The notes: generated from the sequence alone by a model not told the origin. A stretch of DNA of 64,000 nt from Pseudomonas palmensis (GCF_017848315.1 NZ_JAFKEC010000010.1:1-64000); one strand, 5' to 3'; numbered from the stretch's first letter, positions 25,007 through 34,950 are shown. Program-made: numbers and translations.

Positions 25007-26098
25007 CTACAGCTGGCCCAGCACCGGGGTGGCTACCCGCACATCGGCGTTCTGGCCGCGGTGGCGCAGCAGGTGATCCATCAGCACGATGGCCATCATC
25101 GCCTCGGCGATAGGGGTGGCACGGATGCCGACGCAGGGGTCGTGACGGCCCTTGGTGATGACCTCCACCGGGTTGCCATCCACATCGATGGAACGGCCCG
25201 GGGTGGTGATGCTGGAGGTCGGCTTGAGTGCCAGGTGCGCAATGATCGGCTGCCCCGAGGAGATGCCCCCCAGGATGCCGCCGGCATTGTTGCTGAGGAA
25301 CCCTTCGGGGGTGAGTTCGTCACGGTGTTCGGTGCCGCGCTGGGCCACGCTGTCGAAGCCGGCACCGATCTCCACGCCCTTGACCGCGTTGATGCTCATC
25401 AGCGCATGGGCCAGCTCGGCGTCGAGGCGGTCGAAGATCGGCTCGCCCAGGCCGGGCATCACGCCTTCGGCGACCACGGTGATCTTGGCACCCACCGAGT
25501 CCTGGTCACGGCGCAGCTGGTCCATGTAGGCCTCCAGCTCCGGCACCTTGTCCGGGTCGGGGCTGAAGAAGGCGTTGTGCTCCACCGACTCCCAGGTCTT
25601 GAACGGGATTTCGATAGGGCCCAGCTGGCTCATGTAGCCGCGGATGCGGATGCCCTGGGTGGCCAGGTACTTCTTCGCGATGGCACCGGCAGCCACGCGC
25701 ATCGCGGTTTCACGGGCCGAGCTGCGGCCGCCGCCACGGTAGTCGCGCTCGCCGTACTTGTGGTGATAGGTGTAGTCGGCGTGGGCCGGGCGGAACAGGT
25801 CCTTGATCGCCGAGTAGTCCTTGGACTTCTGGTCGGTGTTGCGAATCAGCAGTCCGATGGCGCAGCCGGTGGTACGGCCCTCGAACACGCCAGAGAGAAT
25901 CTCGACCTCGTCGGGCTCCTGGCGCTGGGTGGTGTGCCGGCTGGTACCGGGCTTGCGCCGGTCCAGGTCGTGCTGAAGATCGGCCAGCGAAAGCTCCAGG
26001 CCCGGAGGGCAGCCATCGACAATGGCGACCAGCGCCGGACCATGGCTTTCGCCAGCGGTGGTGACAGTGAACAGCTTGCCGTAGGTATTGCCGGACAT
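25007..26098 (-). CDS. aroC: Chorismate synthase
   Basis: 363 residues, full length. It converts EPSP to chorismate, the last step of the shikimate pathway, using reduced FMN. Signatures seen: [20 protein letters not shown] (N-terminal), [24 protein letters not shown] (central FMN site, with its split signature) and RGTEHRDE and [15 protein letters not shown] in the last third. ATG 26098 starts MSGNTYGKL, the standard N-terminus; the longer frame to 26512 is not real. The other end of this pathway (aroA, in a fusion with tyrA) is at 61-63 kb of the same window. Confidence 0.98.
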   Translation of the reverse strand: MSGNTYGKLFTVTTAGESHGPALVAIVDGCPPGLELSLADLQHDLDRRKPGTSRHTTQRQEPDEVEILSGVFEGRTTGCAIGLLIRNTDQKSKDYSAIKDLFRPAHADYTYHHKYGERDYRGGGRSSARETAMRVAAGAIAKKYLATQGIRIRGYMSQLGPIEIPFKTWESVEHNAFFSPDPDKVPELEAYMDQLRRDQDSVGAKITVVAEGVMPGLGEPIFDRLDAELAHALMSINAVKGVEIGAGFDSVAQRGTEHRDELTPEGFLSNNAGGILGGISSGQPIIAHLALKPTSSITTPGRSIDVDGNPVEVITKGRHDPCVGIRATPIAEAMMAIVLMDHLLRHRGQNADVRVATPVLGQL

Positions 26099-26243
26099 GC
26101 AGGGCGCTCCGCGTTCAGCCTGATTTTTAACTGGATGGTAACAAGGCCAACCAGTATACGCAGGGTATACCCTTAGATCACCTCCAGGCGCGAACCTAAT
26201 GCCGCCGGACGAGTCAAAACGCCACCTCCTCCCTAATGGCCTG

Positions 26244-27206
26244 ATGATGCTGCGCACGTTCGCCCTGTTGTTCCTCCTGTTTACCGGCCTGGCCCAGGCC
26301 GCGGCCCCCACGGTACTGCAACGACCGATCAGCCTGGTGACCGACGACGGCACCCTGCAGGGCAGCCTGCTGTTGCCGCGCAGCGACACGCCGCCACCGG
26401 TGGTGCTGATCATCGCCGGCTCCGGCCCCACCGACCGTGACGGCAACAATCCCGCCGGCGGACGTATCGACAACCTCAAGCGCCTGGCCCTGCTGCTGGC
26501 CAACAACCGCATTGCCAGCGTGCGCTACGACAAGCGCGGGGTGGCCGCCAGCCACGCGGCAACCCCCGACGAGCGCAACCTCAGCGTCGAGCGCTATGTG
26601 GCCGATGCCGTTGCCTGGGGCCATCTGCTCAAGGCCGACCCGCGCTTCGGCCCGCTGATCGTGCTGGGTCACAGCGAGGGCGCACTGATCGCCAGCCTCG
26701 CGGCCGAACAGGCCGGCGCCAGCGCGGTAATTTCAGTGGCAGGCAGCGGGCGCCCGGTCGATCAGGTGCTGCGCGAGCAACTGGGTGAGCGCCTGCCGGC
26801 GACCGAGCGGGCCCAGGCCGTACGCCTGATCGAGCAGCTCAAGGCCGGCCAGCCCAGCACCCAGGTACCGCTGCACCTGCGCGACGTGTTTCGCCCCAGT
26901 GTGCAGCCGTACCTGATCTCGCTGTTTCGCCAGGACCCGGCCGCCGCCTTCGCCCGCCTCCACTTGCCGGCGTTGATCGTGCAGGGGCGCAACGACGTCC
27001 AGGTCGAGGTCGAGGATGCCGAGCGCCTGCACGCTGCCAAGCCGGACGCCGAACTGGCACTGATCGACGGCATGAACCACATGCTGCGCATCAGCCCGCG
27101 TGCCATGAGCCAGCAGCGCGACAGCTACAACAACCCCGAGCTGCCCCTGGCCAGTGCCCTGGGCGAGCGGATCGTCGAGTTCATTCGTCGATTGCCGGCG
27201 GCATGA
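26244..27206 (+). CDS. Secreted alpha/beta hydrolase
   Basis: 320 residues with a signal peptide ([22 protein letters not shown]). The serine nucleophile elbow is [12 protein letters not shown] (GHSEG, Ser about 136); the acid is probably Asp in [14 protein letters not shown], and the histidine is in DGMNHMLR. An oxyanion segment [15 protein letters not shown] precedes it. This is the dienelactone-hydrolase-like serine hydrolase pattern; the substrate is not predictable. Two adjacent ATGs (26244 and 26247) are equally good; neither has a strong ribosome site. A longer frame from 26199 would bury the signal peptide. Confidence 0.88.
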   Translation: MMLRTFALLFLLFTGLAQAAAPTVLQRPISLVTDDGTLQGSLLLPRSDTPPPVVLIIAGSGPTDRDGNNPAGGRIDNLKRLALLLANNRIASVRYDKRGVAASHAATPDERNLSVERYVADAVAWGHLLKADPRFGPLIVLGHSEGALIASLAAEQAGASAVISVAGSGRPVDQVLREQLGERLPATERAQAVRLIEQLKAGQPSTQVPLHLRDVFRPSVQPYLISLFRQDPAAAFARLHLPALIVQGRNDVQVEVEDAERLHAAKPDAELALIDGMNHMLRISPRAMSQQRDSYNNPELPLASALGERIVEFIRRLPAA

Positions 27207-27312
27207 AGCGAATTGGCGCAAATTGTGTCTCCAGTCTTGCGCAAAGCGGCCGATAAGCCGGTGCAGGCGTCGCCCTTGCGACCCGCCTGCTGTGCACAAA
27301 AGGACCGCCGTG

Positions 27313-28110
27313 ATGACTGAAGCCACCCCCCAGGACGCCCCAGACGCGACCGACGAATCGCCAGCCCCGGAAGCGGCCCCGCTGCCCTGGGCGGACGTTG
27401 TGCCCGAGCATTTCCAGATGCTGCGCCTGTCCCCGCAGCCCACCGACCGCAACACCGGCGCGCGGCCGCTGCGCTTCGTGCAGTACGGTTATGCCGAACG
27501 GCACAACAAGACCCACAGCCTGCTGCGCATGGAAGTGCGCCTGCCTGGGCAGAAGGTGCGCAAGGAGCAGAATCGCCTGGATATCTGGGTGGACCATGAG
27601 TTGCACCAGATCAAGATCGGCCCCGACAGTGGCTTGCAGATCGAGCCGGTCAGCCGTGGCCTGGGGCGCTTCCTGTTGTCGCAGGCGGTGCACTGGGTAC
27701 AGCGCAAGTGGTCGCACTACCGGGTCGAGGGCATGGCCCTGGCCAACAAGGACGCACTCAACGAAGACACACGCCTGCGCCGCGACCAGGTGCTGCGCAG
27801 CCATGGCCTGGAGGTCGAGTACGCCGATGCGCAGCACCTGAAGGGGCGCTGCGTGGAAGTCCAGGCAGGTCAGCTCAAGGGTGGCTGGAATACCGACAAG
27901 GTACAGAAGGTAGACATCCTGGATGCTGCGGGCATGCTGCAGCAGGCCGAGCAGAACCTGCAGGAGAAGGAAGCACAACTGCGCGAGCGCGATGAGCGGG
28001 TCAACAAGTACCGCCGCGAAGACAGCGGGTTGCGCTTCACCATCACCTGCCTGGTGGCCTTTGCGGTGTTCCAGGCCGGGCTGCTGATCTGGATTGCCAC
28101 CAACCGCTGA
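27313..28110 (+). CDS. Hypothetical protein with C-terminal membrane anchor
   Basis: 265 residues. A proline/glutamate-rich head (MTEATPQDAPDATDE) leads to a globular part, then a coiled stretch (LQQAEQNLQEKEAQLRERDERVNKYRR) and one membrane helix near the end (FTITCLVAFAVFQAGLLIWIA). It would be tail-anchored in the inner membrane with the rest in the cytosol. No domain is recognised. ATG 27313 follows CGCCGTG; there is no ideal ribosome site. It lies between the hydrolase and a large inverted repeat. Confidence 0.75.
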   Translation: MTEATPQDAPDATDESPAPEAAPLPWADVVPEHFQMLRLSPQPTDRNTGARPLRFVQYGYAERHNKTHSLLRMEVRLPGQKVRKEQNRLDIWVDHELHQIKIGPDSGLQIEPVSRGLGRFLLSQAVHWVQRKWSHYRVEGMALANKDALNEDTRLRRDQVLRSHGLEVEYADAQHLKGRCVEVQAGQLKGGWNTDKVQKVDILDAAGMLQQAEQNLQEKEAQLRERDERVNKYRREDSGLRFTITCLVAFAVFQAGLLIWIATNR

Positions 28111-28117
28111 AAGCGAT

Positions 28118-28175
28118 GCGGGTCAAGCCCGCCCCAACACGGCAATGCGGCCCTGTTGGGGCGGGCTTGACCCGC
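28118..28175. repeat. Inverted repeat with perfect 22-base arms
   Basis: Arms 28118-28139 and 28154-28175 (GCGGGTCAAGCCCGCCCC...) are exact reverse complements around 14 bases, between convergent genes. This is another REP/BIME family of P. putida. Confidence 0.9.
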
Positions 28176-28198
28176 GACAGGCTTGAAACCTGTATCCC

Positions 28199-29107
28199 TT
28201 ACACCCGCGAAGCAAACAGCGCCTGATGCTGCCGGCATTGTTCGGCCGTGAGCATGAACACCCCGTGCCCGCCACGTTCGAACTCCAGCCAGGCGAAATC
28301 CACCTCCGGGTACAACTGCTCGACATGCACCTGGCTGTTGCCGACCTCGACGATCAGCAGGCCCTTCTCGGTCAGGTGATCCGCCGCCTCGGCCAGCATG
28401 CGCCGTACCAGGTCCAGACCGTCATTGCCGCAGGCCAGGCCCAACTCCGGCTCGTGGTGGTACTCCTGGGGCATGTCGGCGAAATCCTCGGCATCGACAT
28501 ACGGCGGGTTCGACAGGATCAGGTCGAAACGCTGCCCCGGCAACCCCTCGAACCCATCGCCCTGCACGGTGAACACACGTTCTTCAAGACCATGGCGCTC
28601 GATGTTCTGGTTGGCCACTTCCAACGCCTCGAACGACAGGTCGGCCAGCACCACCTCGGCCTCGGGGAACACGTCGGCGCTGACGATGCCGATGCAGCCG
28701 GAGCCGGTACACAGGTCGAGAATGCGCGCGGGTTCGGCAGCCAGCCATGGCTCGAAGCGTTTTTCGATCAGTTCGCCGATGGGGGAGCGCGGGATCAGCA
28801 CGCGCTCGTCGACGATGAACGACATGCCACAGAACCACGCCTCGCCAAGCAGATACGCGGTCGGCACGCGTTCTTCGATACGTCGCTTGAGCAGGCGCTG
28901 CAGCTTGACCAGCTCGTCATCTTCAAGACGGCAATCGAGATAGGCGTCGGCCACTTCCCATGGCAGATGCACCGAACCCAGCACCAGCAGGCGTGCCTCG
29001 TCCCAGGCATTGTCGGCGCCATGCCCGAAAAACAGCCCCTGCTCATGAAAACGGCTGACAGCCCAACGGATGTGGTCGCGCAGGGTGCGCAGGCGGGAAG
29101 TGATCAC
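28199..29107 (-). CDS. prmB: Ribosomal protein L3 glutamine N5-methyltransferase
   Basis: 302 residues from GTG 29107, with ribosome site AAAGGAG. It methylates a glutamine in 50S protein L3 with SAM. The SAM motif is [20 protein letters not shown], and the glutamine-binding catalytic motif is NPPY ([19 protein letters not shown]). A helical N-terminal domain precedes them, and [20 protein letters not shown] follows. The usual gammaproteobacterial order prmB-aroC is broken here by two plus-strand genes and a large repeat. Confidence 0.96.
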   Translation of the reverse strand: MITSRLRTLRDHIRWAVSRFHEQGLFFGHGADNAWDEARLLVLGSVHLPWEVADAYLDCRLEDDELVKLQRLLKRRIEERVPTAYLLGEAWFCGMSFIVDERVLIPRSPIGELIEKRFEPWLAAEPARILDLCTGSGCIGIVSADVFPEAEVVLADLSFEALEVANQNIERHGLEERVFTVQGDGFEGLPGQRFDLILSNPPYVDAEDFADMPQEYHHEPELGLACGNDGLDLVRRMLAEAADHLTEKGLLIVEVGNSQVHVEQLYPEVDFAWLEFERGGHGVFMLTAEQCRQHQALFASRV

Positions 29108-29297
29108 GGGCAGACTCCTTTAAAGACGACCGGCAATTCTAACAGCCTGGAACACAAATGGGCCCGCCAATACGCCTCTGGCCGCAATTGTGCTCATGCC
29201 TGCAGGCCGCTATCCACGCCGCATGCACGCTAAGCCATTCACATAAGTCGCCAAGCAGGGGACAATAGGTGAAAAGCCCTATCCAAAGGAGCCCCTG

Positions 29298-29888
29298 ATG
29301 TCCGTTCCAACGACGATGTTCCACCTCAGCGGTCGCGGTTATCCGCCGGCCAAGCTTAGCAACGCCAGCCTGGTGATTATCGATGCGCAAAAGGAGTACC
29401 TGAGCGGGCCCCTGGCGCTGTCGGGCATGGACGAAGCGGTGGCCAACATCGGCAAACTGCTCGAGGCTGCACGCAAGGCCGGCCGGCCCGTGGTGCATGT
29501 GCGCCACCTGGGCACCGTGGGTGGCCTGTTCGACCCACAGGGCTCGCGCGGCGAGTGGATTCCGGGCCTGGAGCCGCAGGGCGATGAAGTCGTCATCGAA
29601 AAACGCATGCCCAACGCCTTCAAGAACACCACCCTGCACGAGACGCTGCAGAAGTACGGCCACCTGGACCTGATCGTGTGCGGCTTCATGAGCCACTCCA
29701 GCGTCAGCACCACCGTGCGCCGCGCCAAGGACTACGGCTATCGCTGCACCCTGGTCGAAGACGGCTGCGCCACCCGCGACCTGCCGTTCAAGGACGGCGT
29801 GATTCCGGCCGCACAGATCCAGCAGAGCGAAATGGCGATCATGGCCGACAACTTTGCCTGTGTCGCACCCGTCAACAGCCTGATCTGA
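29298..29888 (+). CDS. Isochorismatase-like protein lacking the usual cysteine
   Basis: 196 residues. The cysteine-hydrolase fold is clear: LVIIDAQKEYLSGP (Asp29), VIEKRMPNAFKNTTL (Lys102), and LIVCGFMSHSSVSTTVRRAKD, where most family members have T-H-x-C-V. Here Ser135 replaces the catalytic cysteine. Isochorismatases proper (EntB, PhzD) also lack this cysteine, so the enzyme may hydrolyse a vinyl ether or a related bond rather than an amide. Ribosome site AAAGGAG precedes ATG 29298. It is transcribed with the next small gene. Confidence 0.85.
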   Translation: MSVPTTMFHLSGRGYPPAKLSNASLVIIDAQKEYLSGPLALSGMDEAVANIGKLLEAARKAGRPVVHVRHLGTVGGLFDPQGSRGEWIPGLEPQGDEVVIEKRMPNAFKNTTLHETLQKYGHLDLIVCGFMSHSSVSTTVRRAKDYGYRCTLVEDGCATRDLPFKDGVIPAAQIQQSEMAIMADNFACVAPVNSLI

Positions 29889-29961
29889 CCACCCGACAGG
29901 CAAGTGGAACCACTCTGGGGCGTTCGGGTCCAACCCCGGATACCCTTTGAGGAAAGTCGGA

Positions 29962-30279
29962 ATGAAGTTATCCAGTTTCGACGCCAGGCGCCTGCGTCCC
30001 CGGGAACAACGCAATTGGGGCGCACGCCTGGCCACGGCGTTCTCGGCACTGCTGGCGATACTCGGCGTGCTCCTGACCATGGCCGGCGTCGCTGGCCTGC
30101 TGGGCCATGCCGAGGCGCTGGGCGAGCTCAACAACAACCGCCCCGGCGCTGCCGTGGTGCTGGGCCTGGGCTTGCTGTCGCTGTACCTGGGCGTCTGGTC
30201 CTGGCGCCGCAGCCGGTTGCGCCTGCGCCGTGCCAGGGGGCTGAACCTGTCGCCGCACCTGATGAAGAAACACGATTGA
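29962..30279 (+). CDS. Two-helix membrane hypothetical protein
   Basis: 105 residues. Two hydrophobic segments (FSALLAILGVLLTMAGVAGLLG and AAVVLGLGLLSLYLGVW) with basic ends (RRLRPREQR; RRSRLRLRRARG). Ribosome site GAGGAAAG before ATG 29962 is strong. No family recognised. It lies 73 bases after the isochorismatase-like gene. Confidence 0.7.
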   Translation: MKLSSFDARRLRPREQRNWGARLATAFSALLAILGVLLTMAGVAGLLGHAEALGELNNNRPGAAVVLGLGLLSLYLGVWSWRRSRLRLRRARGLNLSPHLMKKHD

Positions 30280-30331
30280 CTGCAACCCTGTGGGGAGTCG
30301 CGTAAACTGCGCCGCCCAGGCGGAGGCTTAC

Positions 30332-30889
30332 ATGCAAGACGACGATTTTTCCCTGTTCAAGAGCCAGATGCACGGCGTCAAGCCGATCCGGCATGATCGC
30401 GCCGACACCGGCAAACCCAAGGCCGACCGCAAGCAGCTGGCCAGCCTGCGCCAGGCCGCGACCGTGCGCAGCGACCAGACGGTGATCGACGGCCTATCCG
30501 ATCAGTTCGTCATCGACGTGGGCCCGGAAGACGACCTGCACTGGAGCCGCGATGGCGTGCAGGAAAGCCAGATGCGCAAGCTCAAGCTTGGCCAGATCGG
30601 TTTCGAAGGCAGCCTGGACCTGCACGGCATGACCGTGGAGAAAGCCCGCGAGACCCTCTGGGCATTCCTGGCAGAGGCCACGCGCTTCGAGGTGCGCTGC
30701 GTGCGAGTCACCCACGGCAAGGCGGTGCGGCTCGATGGCAAGCGTCCGATGATCAAGAGCCACGTCAACACCTGGCTGCGCCAGCATGCCCAGGTACTGG
30801 GTTTTACCTCGTGCCAGGCGCGTCACGGCGGCACCGGCGCGGTGTATGTCATGCTCAAGCGGACCATGCTCGAAGGGCGTGACGAGTAA
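30332..30889 (+). CDS. Smr-domain protein
   Basis: 185 residues. The C-terminal Smr (small MutS-related) domain is complete: LDLHGMTVEKARETLWAFL (about residue 107), CVRVTHGKAVRLDG and HGGTGAVYVMLKR at the end. Proteins of this group act as DNA or RNA endonucleases; the N-terminal half is variable. Ribosome site GGCGGAGG lies before ATG 30332. A longer frame from 30290 is not likely. It lies 69 bases upstream of folE and may be co-transcribed with it. Confidence 0.9.
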   Translation: MQDDDFSLFKSQMHGVKPIRHDRADTGKPKADRKQLASLRQAATVRSDQTVIDGLSDQFVIDVGPEDDLHWSRDGVQESQMRKLKLGQIGFEGSLDLHGMTVEKARETLWAFLAEATRFEVRCVRVTHGKAVRLDGKRPMIKSHVNTWLRQHAQVLGFTSCQARHGGTGAVYVMLKRTMLEGRDE

Positions 30890-30958
30890 CGCCGCGCTTG
30901 CAGCGCCGTCACAGCCGCCGTACCCTTCGCTTTTGCGATAAATCCCACAGGTAGATCC

Positions 30959-31504
30959 ATGTCCCTGGAACAGCACTACACCGCGATTCTCGGCCAACTC
31001 GGCGAGGATGTTTCCCGCGAGGGCCTGCTCGATACGCCCAAGCGGGCTGCGAAGGCCATGAAGTACCTTTGCCGCGGCTACGACCAAACCCTGGAAGAGG
31101 TGACCAACGGCGCCTTGTTCAGCTCCGACAACAGTGAAATGGTCCTGGTCAAGGACATCGAGCTGTACTCGCTGTGCGAACACCACATGCTGCCGTTCAT
31201 TGGCAAGGCGCACGTCGCCTATATCCCGAGCGGCAAGGTGCTGGGCCTGTCCAAGGTGGCGCGCATCGTCGACATGTACGCTCGCCGCCTGCAGATCCAG
31301 GAAAACCTCAGCCGCGAGATCGCCGAGGCGGTTCAGCAGGTGACCGGCGCGCTGGGCGTGGCCGTGGTGATCGAAGCCAAGCACATGTGCATGATGATGC
31401 GCGGTGTGGAAAAACAGAATTCGTCGATGATCACCTCGGTGATGCTCGGCGCCTTCCGCGACAATGCTGCCACCCGCAGCGAGTTCCTCAGCCTGATCAA
31501 GTAA
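30959..31504 (+). CDS. folE: GTP cyclohydrolase I
   Basis: 181 residues. It opens the ring of GTP to make dihydroneopterin triphosphate, the first step of folate synthesis. Zinc and catalytic residues are visible: [22 protein letters not shown] (Cys and two His) and [17 protein letters not shown] (second Cys and the conserved GVEK). This is the standard, zinc-dependent FolE1 form. Pseudomonads often have more than one folE gene. Confidence 0.97.
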   Translation: MSLEQHYTAILGQLGEDVSREGLLDTPKRAAKAMKYLCRGYDQTLEEVTNGALFSSDNSEMVLVKDIELYSLCEHHMLPFIGKAHVAYIPSGKVLGLSKVARIVDMYARRLQIQENLSREIAEAVQQVTGALGVAVVIEAKHMCMMMRGVEKQNSSMITSVMLGAFRDNAATRSEFLSLIK

Positions 31505-31521
31505 TCGGCCGAGGTTCTGCG

Positions 31522-31548
31522 AGCCGACCTGCCCAGGTCGGCTTTTTT
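31522..31548 (+). terminator. Terminator after folE
   Basis: Stem AGCCGACCT-GCCC-AGGTCGGCT followed by TTTTT, between folE and the glutaredoxin gene. Confidence 0.85.
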
Positions 31549-31565
31549 CATTGTGAGGAGTTGCC

Positions 31566-31937
31566 ATGATCGTCAAAGCACTGCGGGTTGGCCTTGGCCA
31601 GCTGATCGTCTTCCTCGACTGGGTCAGCCGCCCGAGCAAGCTCAAGCGTGATGCGGCCGCCCAGGCGAATGTCGAGCAGCAGGCCAAGGGGCTGAGCCTG
31701 TATCAGTTTCACGCTTGCCCCTTCTGCGTGAAGACCCGCCGTACACTGCACCGCCTGAACGTGCCGGTGGCACTGCGTGACGCGAAGAACAACGAACAGG
31801 ATCGCCAGGCCCTGCTGGAGCAAGGCGGCAAGATCAAGGTGCCGTGCCTGCGCATCGAGGAAGACGGCAAGACCACCTGGATGTACGAGTCCAAGGTGAT
31901 CATCGACTACCTGAACCAGCGGTTCTCGGCGGTCTGA
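31566..31937 (+). CDS. Glutaredoxin family protein with N-terminal extension
   Basis: 123 residues. The glutaredoxin domain starts about residue 42 (LSLYQFHACPFCVKTRRTLH) with the active site CPFC, then the glutathione-binding cis-proline VPCLRIEEDGKTTWMYES. A roughly 40-residue head (MIVKALRVGLGQLIVFLDWVS) is partly hydrophobic and may tether it to the membrane. It would reduce glutathione mixed disulfides. Ribosome site GAGGAG precedes ATG 31566. The TWMYES motif is the GST-like form of the DG-x-W-x-YES pattern. Confidence 0.92.
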   Translation: MIVKALRVGLGQLIVFLDWVSRPSKLKRDAAAQANVEQQAKGLSLYQFHACPFCVKTRRTLHRLNVPVALRDAKNNEQDRQALLEQGGKIKVPCLRIEEDGKTTWMYESKVIIDYLNQRFSAV

Positions 31938-31946
31938 CAGCGCTTG

Positions 31947-31971
31947 GCCGGCAGGGCTGCTCCCTGCCGGC
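31947..31971. terminator. Hairpin between convergent glutaredoxin and GST genes
   Basis: GCCGGCAGGG-CTGCT-CCCTGCCGGC followed by CAAAAC. Probable shared terminator of REP-like composition. Confidence 0.55.
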
Positions 31972-31980
31972 AAAACACCA

Positions 31981-32583
31981 TCAATCGATCATGGGCACAT
32001 GCCGCGGATGCGAGGCCACGCGTTCCAGCCAGGCGCGAATCTTCGGGTAATCATTCAGCAGGAAGCCGGCTTCGTGGGCCACATGGGTGTAGGCATACAA
32101 CGCCACATCGGCAATCGAGTACTGGTCACCGACCAGGTAGGGCGTTTCCTGCAACTGTTTCTCCATCACCTTCAGCGCCTTGTGCCCGCCCTTCTGCAAC
32201 GACTTGTATTCATCGACACGATCTTCGGGCATGCCCAGATAGAACTGGATGAAACGTGCCACGGCAATGTAGGGCTCATGGCTGTACTGCTCGAAGAACT
32301 GCCACTGCAGCACTTGCGTACGTAAACGCGGTTCACTCGGCAGGAACAGGCTACCTTCGGCGAGGTAGTTAAGAATGGCGTTGGACTCCCACAGATAACT
32401 GCCGTCCTCCAACTCCAGCACCGGCACTTTGCCGTTAGGGTTCTTGACCAGAAACTCAGGGCGCTCGGTCTCGCCATTGAGGATGTTCACGGGACACCAT
32501 ATGTACGGAATATCAAGCAAGTGCAACATCAGCTTGACCTTGTAGCAGTTGCCCGACTGGTAATCCCCGTAGACCTTGTACAT
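31981..32583 (-). CDS. Glutathione S-transferase
   Basis: 200 residues, full length. Thioredoxin-like N-terminal domain (MYKVYGDYQSGNCYKVKLML) with a catalytic serine or cysteine near residues 10-13, cis-Pro VPVLELEDG, and the ESNAILNYLAEG site for the gamma-glutamyl group. The C-terminal helical domain ends in YSIADVALYAYTHVAHEAGF, the N-capping box. Ribosome site GAGGGGGG lies before ATG 32583. The substrate is not known. Confidence 0.93.
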   Translation of the reverse strand: MYKVYGDYQSGNCYKVKLMLHLLDIPYIWCPVNILNGETERPEFLVKNPNGKVPVLELEDGSYLWESNAILNYLAEGSLFLPSEPRLRTQVLQWQFFEQYSHEPYIAVARFIQFYLGMPEDRVDEYKSLQKGGHKALKVMEKQLQETPYLVGDQYSIADVALYAYTHVAHEAGFLLNDYPKIRAWLERVASHPRHVPMID

Positions 32584-32728
32584 TGTTCCCCCCTCTCCAA
32601 AGCTGAAACGAAACCGCCGTCCATAGTTGGCGACTGTACGGTTAAATGCAATGGTTGCTGTATGGCAAAACTCGCCCTATCGCAGCGTAGTCTGAAAAAC
32701 CCGCTTACACCCGCACAAGGATTACTGC

Positions 32729-33922
32729 ATGCCTGACGCCACCTCTGCGCCAATGCGTCCGCTGGCCGACACCTCCCCCTCGGCGGTGGTCGCCGGTTTC
32801 ATTGCCATGCTCACGGGCTATACCAGCTCGCTGGTGCTGATGTTCCAGGCGGGCCAGGCGGCCGGCCTGACCACCACGCAGATTTCCTCGTGGATCTGGG
32901 CGCTGTCGATCGGCATGGCGGTATGCAGCATTGGCCTTTCACTGCGATATCGCACGCCCATCACGGTCGCCTGGTCGACCCCCGGCGCAGCCTTGCTGAT
33001 CACCAGCCTGGGCGGCGTGAGCTATGGCGAGGCAATCGGCGCCTACATCACCTGCGCCGTACTGGTGGTGATCTGCGGGCTCACAGGCAGTTTCGAACGC
33101 CTGGTACGGCGCATTCCGGCATCGCTGGCCGCGGCCCTGCTGGCCGGCATTCTGTTCAAGATCGGCAGCGAGATCTTTGTTGCGGCCCAGCATCGGACCG
33201 CCCTGGTGCTGGGGATGTTCTTCAGCTACCTGCTGATCAAGCGGTTGTCGCCGCGCTATGCGGTACTGACCGCGCTGGTGGTGGGCACCGCGATCGCCGC
33301 AGTGATGGGGTTGCTGGACTTCAGCGGCTTCCACCTGGAGGTGGCGACACCGGTATGGACCACGCCGTCGTTCTCGCTGGCCGCGACCATCAGCATCGGC
33401 ATCCCCCTGTTCGTGGTGGCGATGACTTCACAGAACATGCCGGGTGTGGCGGTGCTGCGTGCGGACGGGTACCAGGTACCTGCCTCGCCGCTGATTTCAG
33501 TGACGGGCCTGGCCTCGCTGCTGCTGGCCCCGTTCGGCTCGCACGGCATCAACCTGGCGGCCATCAGCGCCGCGATCTGTACCGGGCCGCATGCCCATGA
33601 AGATCCGAGCAAGCGGTACACCGCGGCGGTCTGGTGCGGGATTTTCTATGGTATTGCCGGCGTGTTCGGCGCCACCCTGGCGGCACTGTTCGCCGCGTTG
33701 CCCAAGGAGCTGGTGCTGTCGATTGCCGCACTGGCGCTGTTCGGCTCGATCATGAACGGCCTGACGGTCGCGATGAGCGAGGCCAGGGAGCGCGAGGCGG
33801 CCTTGATCACATTCATGGTCACGGCCTCGGGCTTTACCCTGTTCTCGATCGGCTCGGCGTTCTGGGGGATTGTGGCGGGGGTACTGACGCTGATGATCCT
33901 GAACTGGCGCAAGCCTGCCTGA
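32729..33922 (+). CDS. benE: Benzoate/H+ symporter, BenE family
   Basis: 397 residues with 11-12 membrane helices. TPSAVVAGFIAML-type start (SPSAVVAGFIAMLTGYTSSL), TPGAALLITSLGGVSYGEAI, and AMTSQNMPGVAVLRADGYQ are characteristic of BenE, which takes up benzoate with protons. No ben catabolic genes are adjacent, so it may serve another aromatic acid. Ribosome site AAGGA precedes ATG 32729. Confidence 0.92.
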   Translation: MPDATSAPMRPLADTSPSAVVAGFIAMLTGYTSSLVLMFQAGQAAGLTTTQISSWIWALSIGMAVCSIGLSLRYRTPITVAWSTPGAALLITSLGGVSYGEAIGAYITCAVLVVICGLTGSFERLVRRIPASLAAALLAGILFKIGSEIFVAAQHRTALVLGMFFSYLLIKRLSPRYAVLTALVVGTAIAAVMGLLDFSGFHLEVATPVWTTPSFSLAATISIGIPLFVVAMTSQNMPGVAVLRADGYQVPASPLISVTGLASLLLAPFGSHGINLAAISAAICTGPHAHEDPSKRYTAAVWCGIFYGIAGVFGATLAALFAALPKELVLSIAALALFGSIMNGLTVAMSEAREREAALITFMVTASGFTLFSIGSAFWGIVAGVLTLMILNWRKPA

Positions 33923-33929
33923 TCGACAC

Positions 33930-33948
33930 GGGAGGGCCTGGCCCTCCC
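33930..33948. terminator. Hairpin between convergent benE and SDR genes
   Basis: GGGAGGGC-CTG-GCCCTCCC perfect stem, no T tract; probable bidirectional terminator. Confidence 0.6.
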
Positions 33949-33960
33949 CTGCCCCACCCG

Positions 33961-34722
33961 CTAGATAGCGGTGGCACCACCATCGATTGCCAGAGCCTGG
34001 CCAGTGGTGAATGCCGCACCGTCGCTGCACAGGTACAGGACCGCTGCAGCGACTTCCTCGACCTTGCCCACGCGGCCGACCGGGTGCATGGCGGCGGCGT
34101 ATTCAGCCTTGCGTGGATCGGCCTCGTAGGCACGGCGGAACATGTCGGTGTCGATCACCGCCGGGCACACCGCATTCACCCGGATCAGTTTCTTGGCGTA
34201 CTCGATGGCGGCCGACTTGGTGAGCCCGATCACGGCATGCTTGGATGCGCTGTAGATGCTCATCTTGGGCGCAGCCCCCAGGCCGGCGACCGATGCGGTG
34301 TTGACGATCGCACCGCCGCCCTGGGCGAGCATCAGCGGCAACTGGTGCTTCATGCACAGCCACACGCCCTTGACGTTGACGCCCATGATCGCATCGAATT
34401 CGGCTTCGCTGCCGTCGGCCAGGCGCCCCTGCTCGATTTCTATACCGGCATTGTTGAAGGCGTAGTCCAGACGACCGTATGCCTCGACAGTGCGCGCCAT
34501 CAACTGCTGCACGTCCTGCTCGCGGGTAACGTTGCAAGGTACGAACAGTGCCTGGCCGCCGGCGGCCTGAATCAACCCGACCGTGTGTTCGCCACCGGCG
34601 ACGTCCAGGTCTGCCACCACGACCTTCAGGCCTTGTGCGGCGAATGCCAGCGCCGTGGCCCGGCCGATGCCGGCGCCGGCCCCGGTGACCAGGGCAACCT
34701 GGCCGGAAAAAGTCATGCTCAT
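33961..34722 (-). CDS. Short-chain dehydrogenase/reductase
   Basis: 253 residues. NAD(P) site VTGAGAGIGRATALAF (about residues 12-27), NNAG at about 90, the active-site serine in NTASVAG, YSASK (Tyr about 157, Lys 161). An acidic residue after beta strand 2 (VADLDVAG) suggests NAD preference. C-terminus SDGAAFTTGQALAIDGGATA is typical. Start at ATG 34722, one of two close ATGs. Substrate unknown. Confidence 0.93.
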   Translation of the reverse strand: MSMTFSGQVALVTGAGAGIGRATALAFAAQGLKVVVADLDVAGGEHTVGLIQAAGGQALFVPCNVTREQDVQQLMARTVEAYGRLDYAFNNAGIEIEQGRLADGSEAEFDAIMGVNVKGVWLCMKHQLPLMLAQGGGAIVNTASVAGLGAAPKMSIYSASKHAVIGLTKSAAIEYAKKLIRVNAVCPAVIDTDMFRRAYEADPRKAEYAAAMHPVGRVGKVEEVAAAVLYLCSDGAAFTTGQALAIDGGATAI

Positions 34723-34950
34723 CGATAACTCCCGCAACGTAGTGAGGACAATGGCGGGAGTCTAGTCATCGGCGGTGGCTCCTGGGCAGCATCATCAGGC
34801 ACGCAGTGAACACACCATCGAACCGGGTGATTTTAGCTGCTAGGCTCAATCATCCAGATGGATCAATCACCATTCGCCACAAGGCTGGACCTTGCCGATT
34901 TGCCGATGCAGGCCTATCAACAGGGTTTGCCTTCCAGAGAGAACCTTGCC

